From Aggregatilineales bacterium (GTDB taxonomy: Bacteria > Chloroflexota > Anaerolineae > Aggregatilineales > Phototrophicaceae), in the NCBI GenBank assembly GCA_030834905.1, contig JAUQWZ010000011.1, positions 1 to 64,000 of the forward strand: a DNA stretch of 64,000 nt. The letters are read 5' to 3'. Below the pieces are notes generated by a model. That model searched no databases. It was given only the letters and a program-made list of their open reading frames with translations, and had not been told where the DNA came from. This document shows, in pieces, positions 35,078-43,938 of the stretch (its first letter is position 1; every line of letters begins with the position of its first letter). The position numbers were made by a program, and so were the translations under genes.

Positions 35078-35773
35078 GTGAACATCTACCCGATACCTGG
35101 GCTAACATCTCCTGAGTCAACCCTCACCCTCAAGATCAGCGATCTTCAACTCAATCCTGTTAAGCAAGTTGTTCTCATCAATAATAAGCCGATCAAGCTG
35201 ACTCCTCTGGAATTCGAGGTTCTATACATGCTGATGAATCACGCCGGGCAGACGCTTTCAAAAGACCTGCTGGTGAGCCGCGTATAGGGATACACGGATG
35301 ACGCGGACGCAAACTTACTGAAATATGTCATTTACCGCCTGCGCCGCAAAATCGAGCCTGATCCCAGTCAACCCCGTTACATTCTTACAGTATCGGGTGA
35401 AGGTTATGTGTTCGATGACACCCAGCAGGTATTACAATCGGCTGTCAGCGGTGCAATTCTAAAATCGCCATACTCCAAGCGGAGAAAAATAGTTTCCCGA
35501 ATCAGGTTTTTGGTTGCTATATTTGCAGCAGCCACTAGTGTTATCCTTGGGATAAGATCGCAACCAGAGCAGCACTGTGTCGTGAGTAGTGCTTTCGCAG
35601 TCATGAACGAAGCAACAGGTGAAATCATCCAACCCGCCGGGCAGCCAACCATCCAGTGCTTTGATACATTCGCAGAAGCGGCGAATTATGGCTCAGGCGG
35701 GGCACTGAACCTGCCGTCAGACGCATCTGAGGAGGAGGTCGCGCGGGCGCTTCGGGAACGGACAATCCCGTAA
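35078..35773 (+). pseudogene. membrane-tethered OmpR-type regulator interrupted by TAG
   Basis: The frame from GTG 35078 codes for a winged-helix DNA-binding domain of the OmpR/PhoB C-terminal type (LTPLEFEVLYMLMNHAGQTL). It meets TAG at 35285-35287 and then continues in the same frame with GYTDDADANLLKYVIYRLRR and RYILTVSGEGYVFDD, the rest of the same domain. The stop stands where family members have Trp (RVWGY), so a single TGG-to-TAG change explains it. After the DNA-binding domain come one membrane helix (FLVAIFAAATSVILGI) and a 70-residue extracytoplasmic tail, a ToxR/CadC-like layout. The remainder shows no other damage, so recent inactivation, readthrough or a sequencing error are all possible. 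AAGAAG lies before the GTG. Confidence 0.75.
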
Positions 35774-35845
35774 TCAATTACAGGCATTCGTTAATCCGTA
35801 ATGCCCTTATGCGCCACGATATTAGTGACTTTGTCGGCGGCAGAA

Positions 35846-37360
35846 TCACAGGCTGTTCCGCAGCATCAGCGCCATCAGGGTATCCAGCAGCGCCGCCACC
35901 ACCACCGTCAGCAGCAGGCTTTGCAGCGCCACGCCCGCCAGAAACACCAGCAGCGCGTAGACGATCACCGAGTAGACGTAAGGAAGGCGGCGCGTGAAAC
36001 CCAGCGGCACCTCGACCACTTCCAGCGCCTGGGCGAGCGCGAACGCCACCAGAGTCAGCAGCATCAGCGCGATCAGCAGCGGGCTGCTCCAGCCCAGCAG
36101 CAGCATGATCATCAGGCTGCCGACGGCGGAAAACAGCAGCGCATGAGCCGCGCCGCTGACAAACACCACCAGCCGATCATGCGGCAGAAACTGCTGCACA
36201 AACGCCGCGCTCATCACATCCCGGAACATCGCGCCCAGCTCAACCGGTCGGCTGTAGAGCAGCCCCAGCAGCACCAGCAGCCACACCTGCACCGTCTGCC
36301 AGCCACCAACGCCGACCATGCTGCCGATCACCACCGCCAGTATCACGCCGCGCGCGAATGGGCGTATCACGCTGCCGGGAAAGAAACGCAGCGTGGTGAT
36401 GATACTGCGGCTCCACAGCGCCCGCGTGCCGACGGCATCTTCAGGCATGACCAGCCGCAGATGCTTTTTACGGGCAAGGCTGGTCTGGCGGTGAATACGG
36501 GCAATCACATCTCCCGCATAGATACGCCCATACCACCCCAACCGCTGGATGCGCGCATACACCCGGCTGTTGTCCGCCACCAGCGGCATGTAGACCCGCT
36601 GCCCCACCACGACGATGACCGCGCACAGGACAGTCAGCGCCAGCAGCAGCCACAGCCAGGACAGCGGCGTCAGCGGCGATTCAACCGCGCTCACCCACAA
36701 GCGCCCCGCCCACAAGCCCACTTCCGGCACCAGCCGCGCCGCAAGCAGCACCAGCGGCAACGCCAGCCATAACAGCCAGCGCTGAAGGCGCGGCTGCGGG
36801 CGCAGCTTAAGCAGCGATAGTCCCCATGCCGCCGCCGCGCTGATATAGACCAGCAGCACCATCAGGAACAGCGCCTGCAAGCCCACTACGCCCACCCGAT
36901 CCGGGGCAGACGTCCACGACAGCATCATGCTCAGCAGCGCGCTTGCCAGACCCAGAAACACCGCTGGCAGCGCCATCCCGCGCAAAAACTGCACCAGCGC
37001 AATCGCGCCCCGCTGAACCGGCGCGGCGGCGACATGCGACAGATCGGGCGCGGACAGTTTCAACGGCGGATCGCGCAGCACCAGCGCCAGATACAGAAGC
37101 TGTAGGACGAGCAGCGCGTTAGGAATCACCCCCAGCAGCGACTCGACGGCTGCCGCGTTCAGGCTGCGGCTGATCCGGTACGCCTGATCGACGCCGTATC
37201 CCCAGACCGTCAGCAGCCAGAAGATCCAGAACAGCACCACGTACACGCGATACATCCACGACGTTTCGGGGTCGAAACCCAGAAATTTCAGCCAGTAGGC
37301 AAGTTCGCGGTTCAGGTGTTTCCACTGAAACCACAGCAGCGACAGAATATCTCTAAGCAT
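35846..37360 (-). CDS. ABC transporter permease
   Basis: A 504-aa integral membrane protein with about 10-12 hydrophobic helices and a cytoplasmic loop near residues 270-320. Its start overlaps the end of the ABC ATPase gene by 8 bp, which identifies it as the partner permease. I do not recognise a named subfamily; the size and ATPase type suggest an ABC-2-like exporter. The substrate is unknown. Confidence 0.78.
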   Translation of the reverse strand: MLRDILSLLWFQWKHLNRELAYWLKFLGFDPETSWMYRVYVVLFWIFWLLTVWGYGVDQAYRISRSLNAAAVESLLGVIPNALLVLQLLYLALVLRDPPLKLSAPDLSHVAAAPVQRGAIALVQFLRGMALPAVFLGLASALLSMMLSWTSAPDRVGVVGLQALFLMVLLVYISAAAAWGLSLLKLRPQPRLQRWLLWLALPLVLLAARLVPEVGLWAGRLWVSAVESPLTPLSWLWLLLALTVLCAVIVVVGQRVYMPLVADNSRVYARIQRLGWYGRIYAGDVIARIHRQTSLARKKHLRLVMPEDAVGTRALWSRSIITTLRFFPGSVIRPFARGVILAVVIGSMVGVGGWQTVQVWLLVLLGLLYSRPVELGAMFRDVMSAAFVQQFLPHDRLVVFVSGAAHALLFSAVGSLMIMLLLGWSSPLLIALMLLTLVAFALAQALEVVEVPLGFTRRLPYVYSVIVYALLVFLAGVALQSLLLTVVVAALLDTLMALMLRNSL

Positions 37361-38036
37361 CGTTCAGCAGTTGGAGTATGCCGGTCACCTGTGCCGGATC
37401 AACCGGGGTAATCTGGTGATCGCGCAGCAACAGGAACAGATCGGGGCTGCCATCGTCGGGCATGACGTGGCTGCTGAACAGGACTGATCGCTGCTCAGAG
37501 CGATAATCAAGCAGATGCTGCCACAGGTGCTGCGCCGAAAGCGCATCCAGCGGACCAAACGGCTCGTCCAGCAGCAGCAGCGACGGGCGAATGAGCAGCG
37601 CCATACACAGCGCCAGCTTGTAGCGCATCCCGCGCGAAAACGTGAACGGAAATGCCGTCCGGTGGTCGTCAAGCTGGAATTCTTCCAGCAGTTCGAGGCT
37701 GCGCTCCTGCCACGACTCCACCCGGTGAAGCTGGGCGACAAACTGAAGATGCTCCCACGCCGTTAACTCGTCGTAGAAGTCAGGGGTATCGGGCACAAAG
37801 ATGATCTGGCGGCGCACGTCGCGCTCGCTGCGGCGCAGATTGAACCCGGCTACTGTGATCTCGCCATCTTCAGCCACCGTCCAGCCAGCGAGGCAGCGCA
37901 GCAGGGTGCTTTTTCCAGCGCCGTTTCGCCCAATCAGCGCGGCAATCACCCCCTCGTCCAGCTCGAACGACAGATCGGCAAGCACCTGATAAGCGCCGTA
38001 TTGATAGCTTAGGTTTTCGACCTTGAGGATTGGCAT
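37353..38036 (-). CDS. ABC transporter ATP-binding protein
   Basis: A 227-aa ATPase with Walker A GRNGAGKST, a signature-like FSRGMRYKLALCMALL (the usual LSGGQ is replaced by FSRGM, as in CcmA/ABC-2-type ATPases), Walker B LLLLDEPFGPLDAL and an H-loop SSHV. ATG at 38036 is used; a TTG at 38066 would extend it into the preceding gene. It lies 1 bp after the PPOX gene stop and overlaps the permease gene, so the three form one operon. Confidence 0.9.
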   Translation of the reverse strand: MPILKVENLSYQYGAYQVLADLSFELDEGVIAALIGRNGAGKSTLLRCLAGWTVAEDGEITVAGFNLRRSERDVRRQIIFVPDTPDFYDELTAWEHLQFVAQLHRVESWQERSLELLEEFQLDDHRTAFPFTFSRGMRYKLALCMALLIRPSLLLLDEPFGPLDALSAQHLWQHLLDYRSEQRSVLFSSHVMPDDGSPDLFLLLRDHQITPVDPAQVTGILQLLNDA

Positions 38037-38037
38037 C

Positions 38038-38466
38038 TTAATCGGTGATGCCTGTATGAGCGACAATCCCCGTCACCGTCACCCGCACGACATGCTCGCC
38101 GGGGATGCCGTTGCGCTTGCCAAAGACGACGCCCTGTTCCTCGCCCATGTAGCGTTTGGCGATCCGCGTTGCCCAGTAGACTCGTTCCTCGTCCGATGGG
38201 TCGCTCATTTCGGCGGTGCCTTCGACGATCACGTAAGCATAGGGCGGCTGCTCGTCATCCACGCACATGCAGATAGTCGGGTTCTGGACGATGCTCCTGC
38301 CCTTCACCGACGTGTGCCAGGTGGTAAACACCAGCGTCTCGCCGTCAAAATCAAACCAGACAGGCGAGACGTGCGGGCGACCATCCTGACGCACGACCGC
38401 CATCTTGCCGGTACGGGGAGCGCCCAGCAGAAACTGCCGCGCTTCCTCGGGGGTCATATCCTTCAT
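38038..38466 (-). CDS. PPOX-class (pyridoxamine 5'-phosphate oxidase-like) flavin protein
   Basis: A 142-aa split-barrel protein. Typical strands are KMAVVRQDGRPHVSPVWF, ETLVFTTWHTSVKGRSI and YAYVIVEGTAEM. Members bind FMN or F420 and reduce diverse substrates; which cofactor is used cannot be read here. It is the first gene of the minus-strand operon with the ABC ATPase and permease (1-bp gap), though no functional link is obvious. Confidence 0.85.
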   Translation of the reverse strand: MKDMTPEEARQFLLGAPRTGKMAVVRQDGRPHVSPVWFDFDGETLVFTTWHTSVKGRSIVQNPTICMCVDDEQPPYAYVIVEGTAEMSDPSDEERVYWATRIAKRYMGEEQGVVFGKRNGIPGEHVVRVTVTGIVAHTGITD

Positions 38467-38495
38467 TCACTGCTCCTCAGCCCTTCGCGCTAAGT

Positions 38496-38546
38496 CCTTT
38501 TTTTACTTCTGTTACTTTCCCTACTTCTCTTACTTCTCTTGCCGTC
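38496..38546. repeat. degenerate TACTTCT pyrimidine tandem repeat
   Basis: About 45 bp of degenerate TTACTTCT/CTACTTTCC units directly downstream of the ROK stop codon. On the coding (minus) strand this is a purine-rich GAAGTA repeat. A closely similar tract lies at 52789-52832 directly after the mdh stop; both contain TTACTTTCCCTACT. Confidence 0.55.
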
Positions 38547-39521
38547 CTACTCGTCCAGTTCCGCCTTCACGCGGCTGACGTTCTCAATGCCGCCTTTGGT
38601 GAGCGCCAGCGCCCCAGCGCCGTACAGGCTGACGTTTTCGCCCAGCCCTGCCATGACGATTTTGAGATCGCGCCAGTAGGAGTCGTCAATACTCGCCTCT
38701 TTGATGGCTTCGAGCATCGGGTCGAACAGCAGAGCGCCAACCTGCGCCACGCCGCCGCCAAAGACGATGATTTCGGGATTAAACAGGTGCAGCAGGCTCA
38801 CGACGCCATAACCGATGATGCGTCCGGCGCGCTGGATGATTGACCGCGCCAGCGGATCGCCCGCCTGCGCCGCGTTGCCGACTGCCGCTCCGGTAATCCG
38901 CGACAAGTCGCCGTCTACCATGTCCAGAATCTGGGACGGCTCGCCCGCGCCGATACGCACCTGCGCCTGTTTCGCCAGCGCCGGACCCGCCGCCTCGTTC
39001 TCCAGCGATGAAACGCGGTCGTCTACTATCATGACGATATGCCCGACTTCCGCGCCCAGTCCCTCTCTGCCCAGCAGCATCTGCCGGTCGATAATGATTC
39101 CGCTGCCGATGCCGGTGCTGACGGTGATGAAAATAGCGTGACGATAGCCCTGCGCCGCGCCCAGCACCACTTCCGCCAGCGCCGCTACATTGGCATCGTT
39201 GCCGAGATAGACCGGCACGCCAAACTCGTCAAGCAGAATCTGGCGCAGTGCCACGTCATGCCAGCCATGAAGATTCGGCGGCGCGACCACGACGCCGGTA
39301 TACGGGTTCATCGGACCGGGTACTGACACGCCGATTCCGGCGATGGGATATTCCGCCTTCATTTCGTGAATGAGCGCCTTGATTCTGCCAATCGTCGCCT
39401 CGACGCCCTGCTCTGACAGCGTAAACACCTCGTTTCGGGCGAGCATCTTCAAGTCATCATCAAACCGCGCCGCGCGCAAGCGCGTTCCCCCTAAATCCAC
39501 GCCGATGATATACTCTGTCAT
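38547..39521 (-). CDS. ROK-family sugar kinase (glucokinase-like), zinc motif absent
   Basis: A 324-aa ROK kinase that probably phosphorylates glucose or a related sugar with ATP. The phosphate-1 motif is GVDLGGTRLRAARFD (residues 7-21), the sugar-binding and catalytic part is GNDANVAALAEV, and GLGAEVGHIVM holds the conserved Glu-His. The usual cysteine-rich zinc motif (CxCGxxGCxE) is replaced by DDRVSSLENEAAGP, so only the Glu is kept and no zinc can bind there. ROK members without this zinc site are known, and the change may shift substrate range. The purine-rich repeat follows its stop. Confidence 0.87.
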   Translation of the reverse strand: MTEYIIGVDLGGTRLRAARFDDDLKMLARNEVFTLSEQGVEATIGRIKALIHEMKAEYPIAGIGVSVPGPMNPYTGVVVAPPNLHGWHDVALRQILLDEFGVPVYLGNDANVAALAEVVLGAAQGYRHAIFITVSTGIGSGIIIDRQMLLGREGLGAEVGHIVMIVDDRVSSLENEAAGPALAKQAQVRIGAGEPSQILDMVDGDLSRITGAAVGNAAQAGDPLARSIIQRAGRIIGYGVVSLLHLFNPEIIVFGGGVAQVGALLFDPMLEAIKEASIDDSYWRDLKIVMAGLGENVSLYGAGALALTKGGIENVSRVKAELDE

Positions 39522-39620
39522 GTCTGTCTCTTTCTTTACAGGCGCTCTACCTACTTGGTAGAATAAAGGTTCTAATCACAGATACACTCATTGTGCCTTT
39601 TAACGGCGAGTAACGCAAAA

Positions 39621-42251
39621 ATGACCGAAGTCACCCCGCTGCGCCAGCAGTACCTGGACATCAAACGCGAGTATCCAGACTGCATTTTACTGTTTCGTCT
39701 CGGCGATTTCTATGAAACGTTTGACGAAGACGCCGAAGTCGCTGCGCGCGAGCTGGATCTGGTGCTGACCAGCCGCCCGATAAGCAAAGCGCAGCGCATC
39801 CCAATGGCGGGCGTGCCCCATCACGCCGTTGAATCGTATATCGCCCGGCTGATCGAAAAAGGCTATCACGTCGCCGTCTGCGAGCAGGTGACCGAACCCA
39901 ACGGCAGAGGTTTGGTCGAGCGCGAAGTCACCCGCGTCATCACGCCGGGTACGGTGGTCGAACCGGAACTGCTGGCGGAAGACAAGCCCAACTACCTGAT
40001 GGCGATTCTGCCAGTCGGGGACACCAGCACCGGCGGCTGGGAACGCGCGGGTATTGCCTACACCGATATCACCACCGGCGAGTTCGCCGTCACCGAACTG
40101 ACGGGTGAGAACGCCGCCATCCTGGTCGTCGAGGAGCTTGCCCGCCTGACCCCGCGCGAGGTCATCATGCCGCAAAGCTGGACAGAGCGCGGCGTATCCT
40201 TCCCGCCCGGCATCCATCTGACGCCGGTCGCCGATTGGAAGTTCGAGCGCGCCCACGCCGAAAGCACGCTGACGCAGCATTTCCGCGTTCACACCGTCGA
40301 TGGCTTCGGCATCGGCGACATGCCCGCCGCCATCTGCGCCGCCGGTGCTACCCTGCGCTATCTGGGCGAAACCCAGCGCGGGCAGCTTTCGCAGCTAACG
40401 ACTATCCGCCCCTACTCCACCGCCAGCTTCATGGTGCTGGATCAGTTCACCCGGCGCAACCTGGAACTGACCGAGACGATCCGCAACCGCCAGAGCCGGG
40501 GCAGCCTGCTCGGCGTGCTGGATCGCACCGTTACGGCGATGGGCGCGCGGCTGCTGCGAACGTGGATCAACCAGCCGCTGCTGGATTTAAAGCGTCTGAA
40601 CGCCCGGCTGGACGCGGTTGGCGCGATGGCGCAGGACGCGGTGCTGCGCGCCGAACTGGGCGAATGTCTGCGCGGCGTCTCCGATCTCGAACGACTGACC
40701 AACCGCCTGCTGATCGGCAAAGCCGGACCGCGCGATCTGATCGCCCTGCGCCAGAGTCTGGAAACGGTGCCGGTCATCCGGCAGATTATCGAGCCAATGT
40801 CCACGCTGACCGCCTTAGTGGATCGGCTCGATCCCTGCGAGGATGTCAGCGACCTGATCAGCCGCGCCATCGGCGATCAGCCGCCAGCGACGCTGAACAT
40901 CACTGGCATCATTCGCCCCGGCTATTCCGAAGAACTGGACGGCATCCTCGAAGCGACCCGCCACGCCCGCGAATGGATCGCCAATCTGGAACCGCAGGAG
41001 CGCCAGCGTACCGGCATCACTTCGCTCAAGATTGGCTTCAACAAGGTATTCGGCTACTACATCGAAGTCAGCCACGCCAACACTGGCAAAATCCCTGACG
41101 ATTACATTCGCAAACAGACGCTGGTCAACGCCGAGCGTTACATCACGCCGGAACTCAAGGAATACGAAACGCTCGTCCTGAACGCCGAGGAACAGATTCT
41201 GGACGTTGAGCGCCAGTTGTTCGAAAGCCTGTGCGCTGAGTTGTGCGAGCACACCAAACGACTGCTGCATACCGCCCGGTCGCTGGCGCATCTCGATGTG
41301 TTCCGTTCGCTGGCAGAGGTGGCAGCGCGCGAAGGCTACAGCCGCCCGACGCTGACTGACGACGATATGCTGATCATCAAGGATGGTCGGCATCCGGTGG
41401 TCGAAAAGCTGCTCGATGACGGCGGGCGCTATATCCCCAACGACACCCATTTCGACAGCATGTCGCGTATCCACATCATCACCGGACCCAACATGTCGGG
41501 TAAATCGACCTACATCCGTCAGGTGGCGATCATCACCCTGATGGCGCAGATCGGCAGCTTCGTTCCCGCCGATGAAGCGACGATTGGCTGCGTGGATCGC
41601 ATCTTCGCCCGCATCGGCGCGCAGGACGAAATTCACGCCGGTTACAGCACCTTCATGGTCGAAATGGTCGAAACGGCGCGGCTGCTTTCGGGCAGCACCC
41701 GCCGCAGCCTGCTGATTCTGGACGAAGTGGGGCGCGGCACATCGACCTATGACGGGCTGGCGATTGCCCGCGCGGTGGTCGAATATCTGCACAATAACCC
41801 GCGCCTCAACTGCCGGACGCTGTTTGCCACCCACTACCACGAATTAACCGAACTGCCGAATATCCTGCCGCGCGCCCGCAACTTCAACGTCGCCGTCGCC
41901 GAAGAAGGCGATGACGTCGTCTTCCTGCATAAGGTGCTGGCTGGCGGCGCTGACCGCAGCTACGGCGTGCATGTGGCGCAGCTGGCAGGGATGCCGCGCC
42001 CGGTAGTCGAACGCGCCCGCGAGCTGCTCAAGCAGCTTGAAGAAGAGAGCAGCGATTTTGAGCTGCCGACGGTCAAGCGCCGCCGCAGGCTCAACCCATC
42101 CGGGCAGATGAGCCTGTTCAGTGAGGCGACCAGCGGCGAGCCGCATCTGGTCTTGCAGACGCTGCGTTCGATGGAAGTGGATAACCTCAGCCCGATAGAA
42201 GCGCTGACCAAACTCTACGAACTCAAGCGCATGGCGGACGACGACAAGTAG
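39621..42251 (+). CDS. mutS: DNA mismatch repair protein MutS
   Basis: Recognises mispaired bases and starts mismatch repair. The 876-aa protein has the mismatch-reading FYE motif at residues 30-32, connector and clamp domains, then the ABC ATPase with Walker A GPNMSGKS at 622-629, DEVGRGTSTYDGLAIA and ATHYHELTEL, and a C-terminal helical tail. ATG at 39621 is used; it precedes the conserved N-terminal TPLRQQYLDIK directly. All key residues are present. mutL is not in this window. Confidence 0.97.
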   Translation: MTEVTPLRQQYLDIKREYPDCILLFRLGDFYETFDEDAEVAARELDLVLTSRPISKAQRIPMAGVPHHAVESYIARLIEKGYHVAVCEQVTEPNGRGLVEREVTRVITPGTVVEPELLAEDKPNYLMAILPVGDTSTGGWERAGIAYTDITTGEFAVTELTGENAAILVVEELARLTPREVIMPQSWTERGVSFPPGIHLTPVADWKFERAHAESTLTQHFRVHTVDGFGIGDMPAAICAAGATLRYLGETQRGQLSQLTTIRPYSTASFMVLDQFTRRNLELTETIRNRQSRGSLLGVLDRTVTAMGARLLRTWINQPLLDLKRLNARLDAVGAMAQDAVLRAELGECLRGVSDLERLTNRLLIGKAGPRDLIALRQSLETVPVIRQIIEPMSTLTALVDRLDPCEDVSDLISRAIGDQPPATLNITGIIRPGYSEELDGILEATRHAREWIANLEPQERQRTGITSLKIGFNKVFGYYIEVSHANTGKIPDDYIRKQTLVNAERYITPELKEYETLVLNAEEQILDVERQLFESLCAELCEHTKRLLHTARSLAHLDVFRSLAEVAAREGYSRPTLTDDDMLIIKDGRHPVVEKLLDDGGRYIPNDTHFDSMSRIHIITGPNMSGKSTYIRQVAIITLMAQIGSFVPADEATIGCVDRIFARIGAQDEIHAGYSTFMVEMVETARLLSGSTRRSLLILDEVGRGTSTYDGLAIARAVVEYLHNNPRLNCRTLFATHYHELTELPNILPRARNFNVAVAEEGDDVVFLHKVLAGGADRSYGVHVAQLAGMPRPVVERARELLKQLEEESSDFELPTVKRRRRLNPSGQMSLFSEATSGEPHLVLQTLRSMEVDNLSPIEALTKLYELKRMADDDK

Positions 42252-42336
42252 CGCCCGCGCGCCGGGCAGTTTTTCAAGGCTTGCGCTCACCGGATGCCCG
42301 TACAATAGGGATGTGCGGTGATGCAAGCGGCGATGA

Positions 42337-43848
42337 ATGACTCTTCGACGAACGTATCAGTGGCTTCCTGTCCTGCTGGTTCTGCTGTATGCAGCCTGGC
42401 TCGGCGCGCGCAGCTTAAACGCCGACGCCATCTGGCTTGACGAATACTACTCCATTTATGAAAGCGGCGGCGGCATTTACGGTCCCCTGTCCCCGTCAGA
42501 AATGTTGGCGCGCATCGTGACCAACAGCGTCTGGTCACCCGCTTACAACATCATTCTGGCGCTCTGGGGCGCGTTCGCGGGCTGGCAGCCGGTCGTCGGG
42601 CGAGTGCTGTTCTGGCTGCTGGGCTTGCTGGCGGTTGCCGTCACCTATCGGCTGGGGCGGCAGTTATTCCCCAATCTCCCGCTGGTGGCGGTTGGCGCAG
42701 CCGTTTTTCTGGCAGGCTCGGCGTTTTACATCTATTACCTGCACGAACTGCGCGCCTACACCCTGCACGTCCTCGCTGGCTGCGCCACAATGTCGCTCTA
42801 CTGGTCGCTGCTCCACGCCACCACCCGCCCCCGCCTGAAGCAGATCGGCTTCACCTGCGCGGCGACCCTGCTGCTCTACAGCCATCCGGTCGGGCAGTTA
42901 TGGCTGGCGGCGCTGGCGGGCTACCACATCCTGTTTGCCCGGCACACCCCCCACTGGAATCGAATCATTTTCCTGTTTTTGCTGGCAGGAACGGCATACG
43001 TCCCCTGGGTCGGCGTGATGCTGGTGCGAATGGGGCTGCAAATTGAGATGCCGCGCGGGACCAATCCGCTGCTGATCCTTCAGACCGCCAGCACTGCCTT
43101 CACCAATCAAATTCCGCTGGTTGTGGGGCTGCTGTGCCTGCTGACGCTGCCACGCCTGAATCGCAAGCCGATTCAGTTCCTGTGGGTGACGCTGGTCGGA
43201 CTGATCGCCCTGGTGCTGCTGATGGATCGGTTTGTGTCGTTTCTGTTCCACATCCGCCACCTCATCGCGGCGCTTCCCGTGGTGATGCTGCTGGCGGCAG
43301 CCGGGCTGGCGCAGCTTCGGCTCCCCCGGTGGATACTGGTGCTGGCGCTGGGCGGCTGGCTGGCGCTGGGCGCGTACCTGTCCTTTAGCGACGGCTATCT
43401 CGCCGACCTGCCCAACGCCGCGCCGACCCTGCCCAATCCCGGGTTCGACACCACCCATCGCTATCTCAACGACCATGCCGCCCCCGGCGACGTGGTGCTG
43501 TTCCAATTCTCCGATAGTCAGGGTGAATTTCTGATGTCGCTGCCGCTGGAATACTACTTCCACGACAGCCAACTGCGGGTTTCGCTGCTGTCGATGGTCA
43601 GCGCCGATAATCACACCGCGCCCTTTGACCAACGCCTGCGGGACTTTGTGGACGACGCGCCTTACCTCTGGACAGCCGACGTCACCGGGCATCCGGCGAA
43701 CGCCAGCACAGCGGCGCTGGAAACCCTGCTGACCGAAGCCTACCTGCGCTGCGGGACGCTGCTCGATCTGCCGGATATGCAGCTCACGCTGTACGCGCAT
43801 TCAACGCGCGGAAACTGTGAGGCGCGAATCGCGGCGGCGGATGGCTAA
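42337..43848 (+). CDS. membrane glycosyltransferase (GT-C, PMT/ArnT-like)
   Basis: A 503-aa polytopic protein with about 10-12 membrane helices and a C-terminal soluble domain after residue 370. The first extracytoplasmic loop carries the acidic pair Asp35-Glu36 in IWLDEYYSI, a catalytic mark of GT-C transferases using polyprenyl-phosphate sugars. Acceptor and sugar are unknown. The TIR-domain gene follows after 90 bp. Confidence 0.8.
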   Translation: MTLRRTYQWLPVLLVLLYAAWLGARSLNADAIWLDEYYSIYESGGGIYGPLSPSEMLARIVTNSVWSPAYNIILALWGAFAGWQPVVGRVLFWLLGLLAVAVTYRLGRQLFPNLPLVAVGAAVFLAGSAFYIYYLHELRAYTLHVLAGCATMSLYWSLLHATTRPRLKQIGFTCAATLLLYSHPVGQLWLAALAGYHILFARHTPHWNRIIFLFLLAGTAYVPWVGVMLVRMGLQIEMPRGTNPLLILQTASTAFTNQIPLVVGLLCLLTLPRLNRKPIQFLWVTLVGLIALVLLMDRFVSFLFHIRHLIAALPVVMLLAAAGLAQLRLPRWILVLALGGWLALGAYLSFSDGYLADLPNAAPTLPNPGFDTTHRYLNDHAAPGDVVLFQFSDSQGEFLMSLPLEYYFHDSQLRVSLLSMVSADNHTAPFDQRLRDFVDDAPYLWTADVTGHPANASTAALETLLTEAYLRCGTLLDLPDMQLTLYAHSTRGNCEARIAAADG

Positions 43849-43938
43849 ACTGTCCTCAGATTGGGTACAGCGCCGGTAGTTGCTCATAATCGAAATTGGA
43901 CTACGATAAAGTCCATACGCGAATGAGGAACTCACCCT

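Noticed and set aside
35801..36772. 323-aa plus-strand Gln/His/Arg-rich frame
   Set aside because: Shadow of the ABC permease gene; composition is typical of an antisense frame of a hydrophobic protein.
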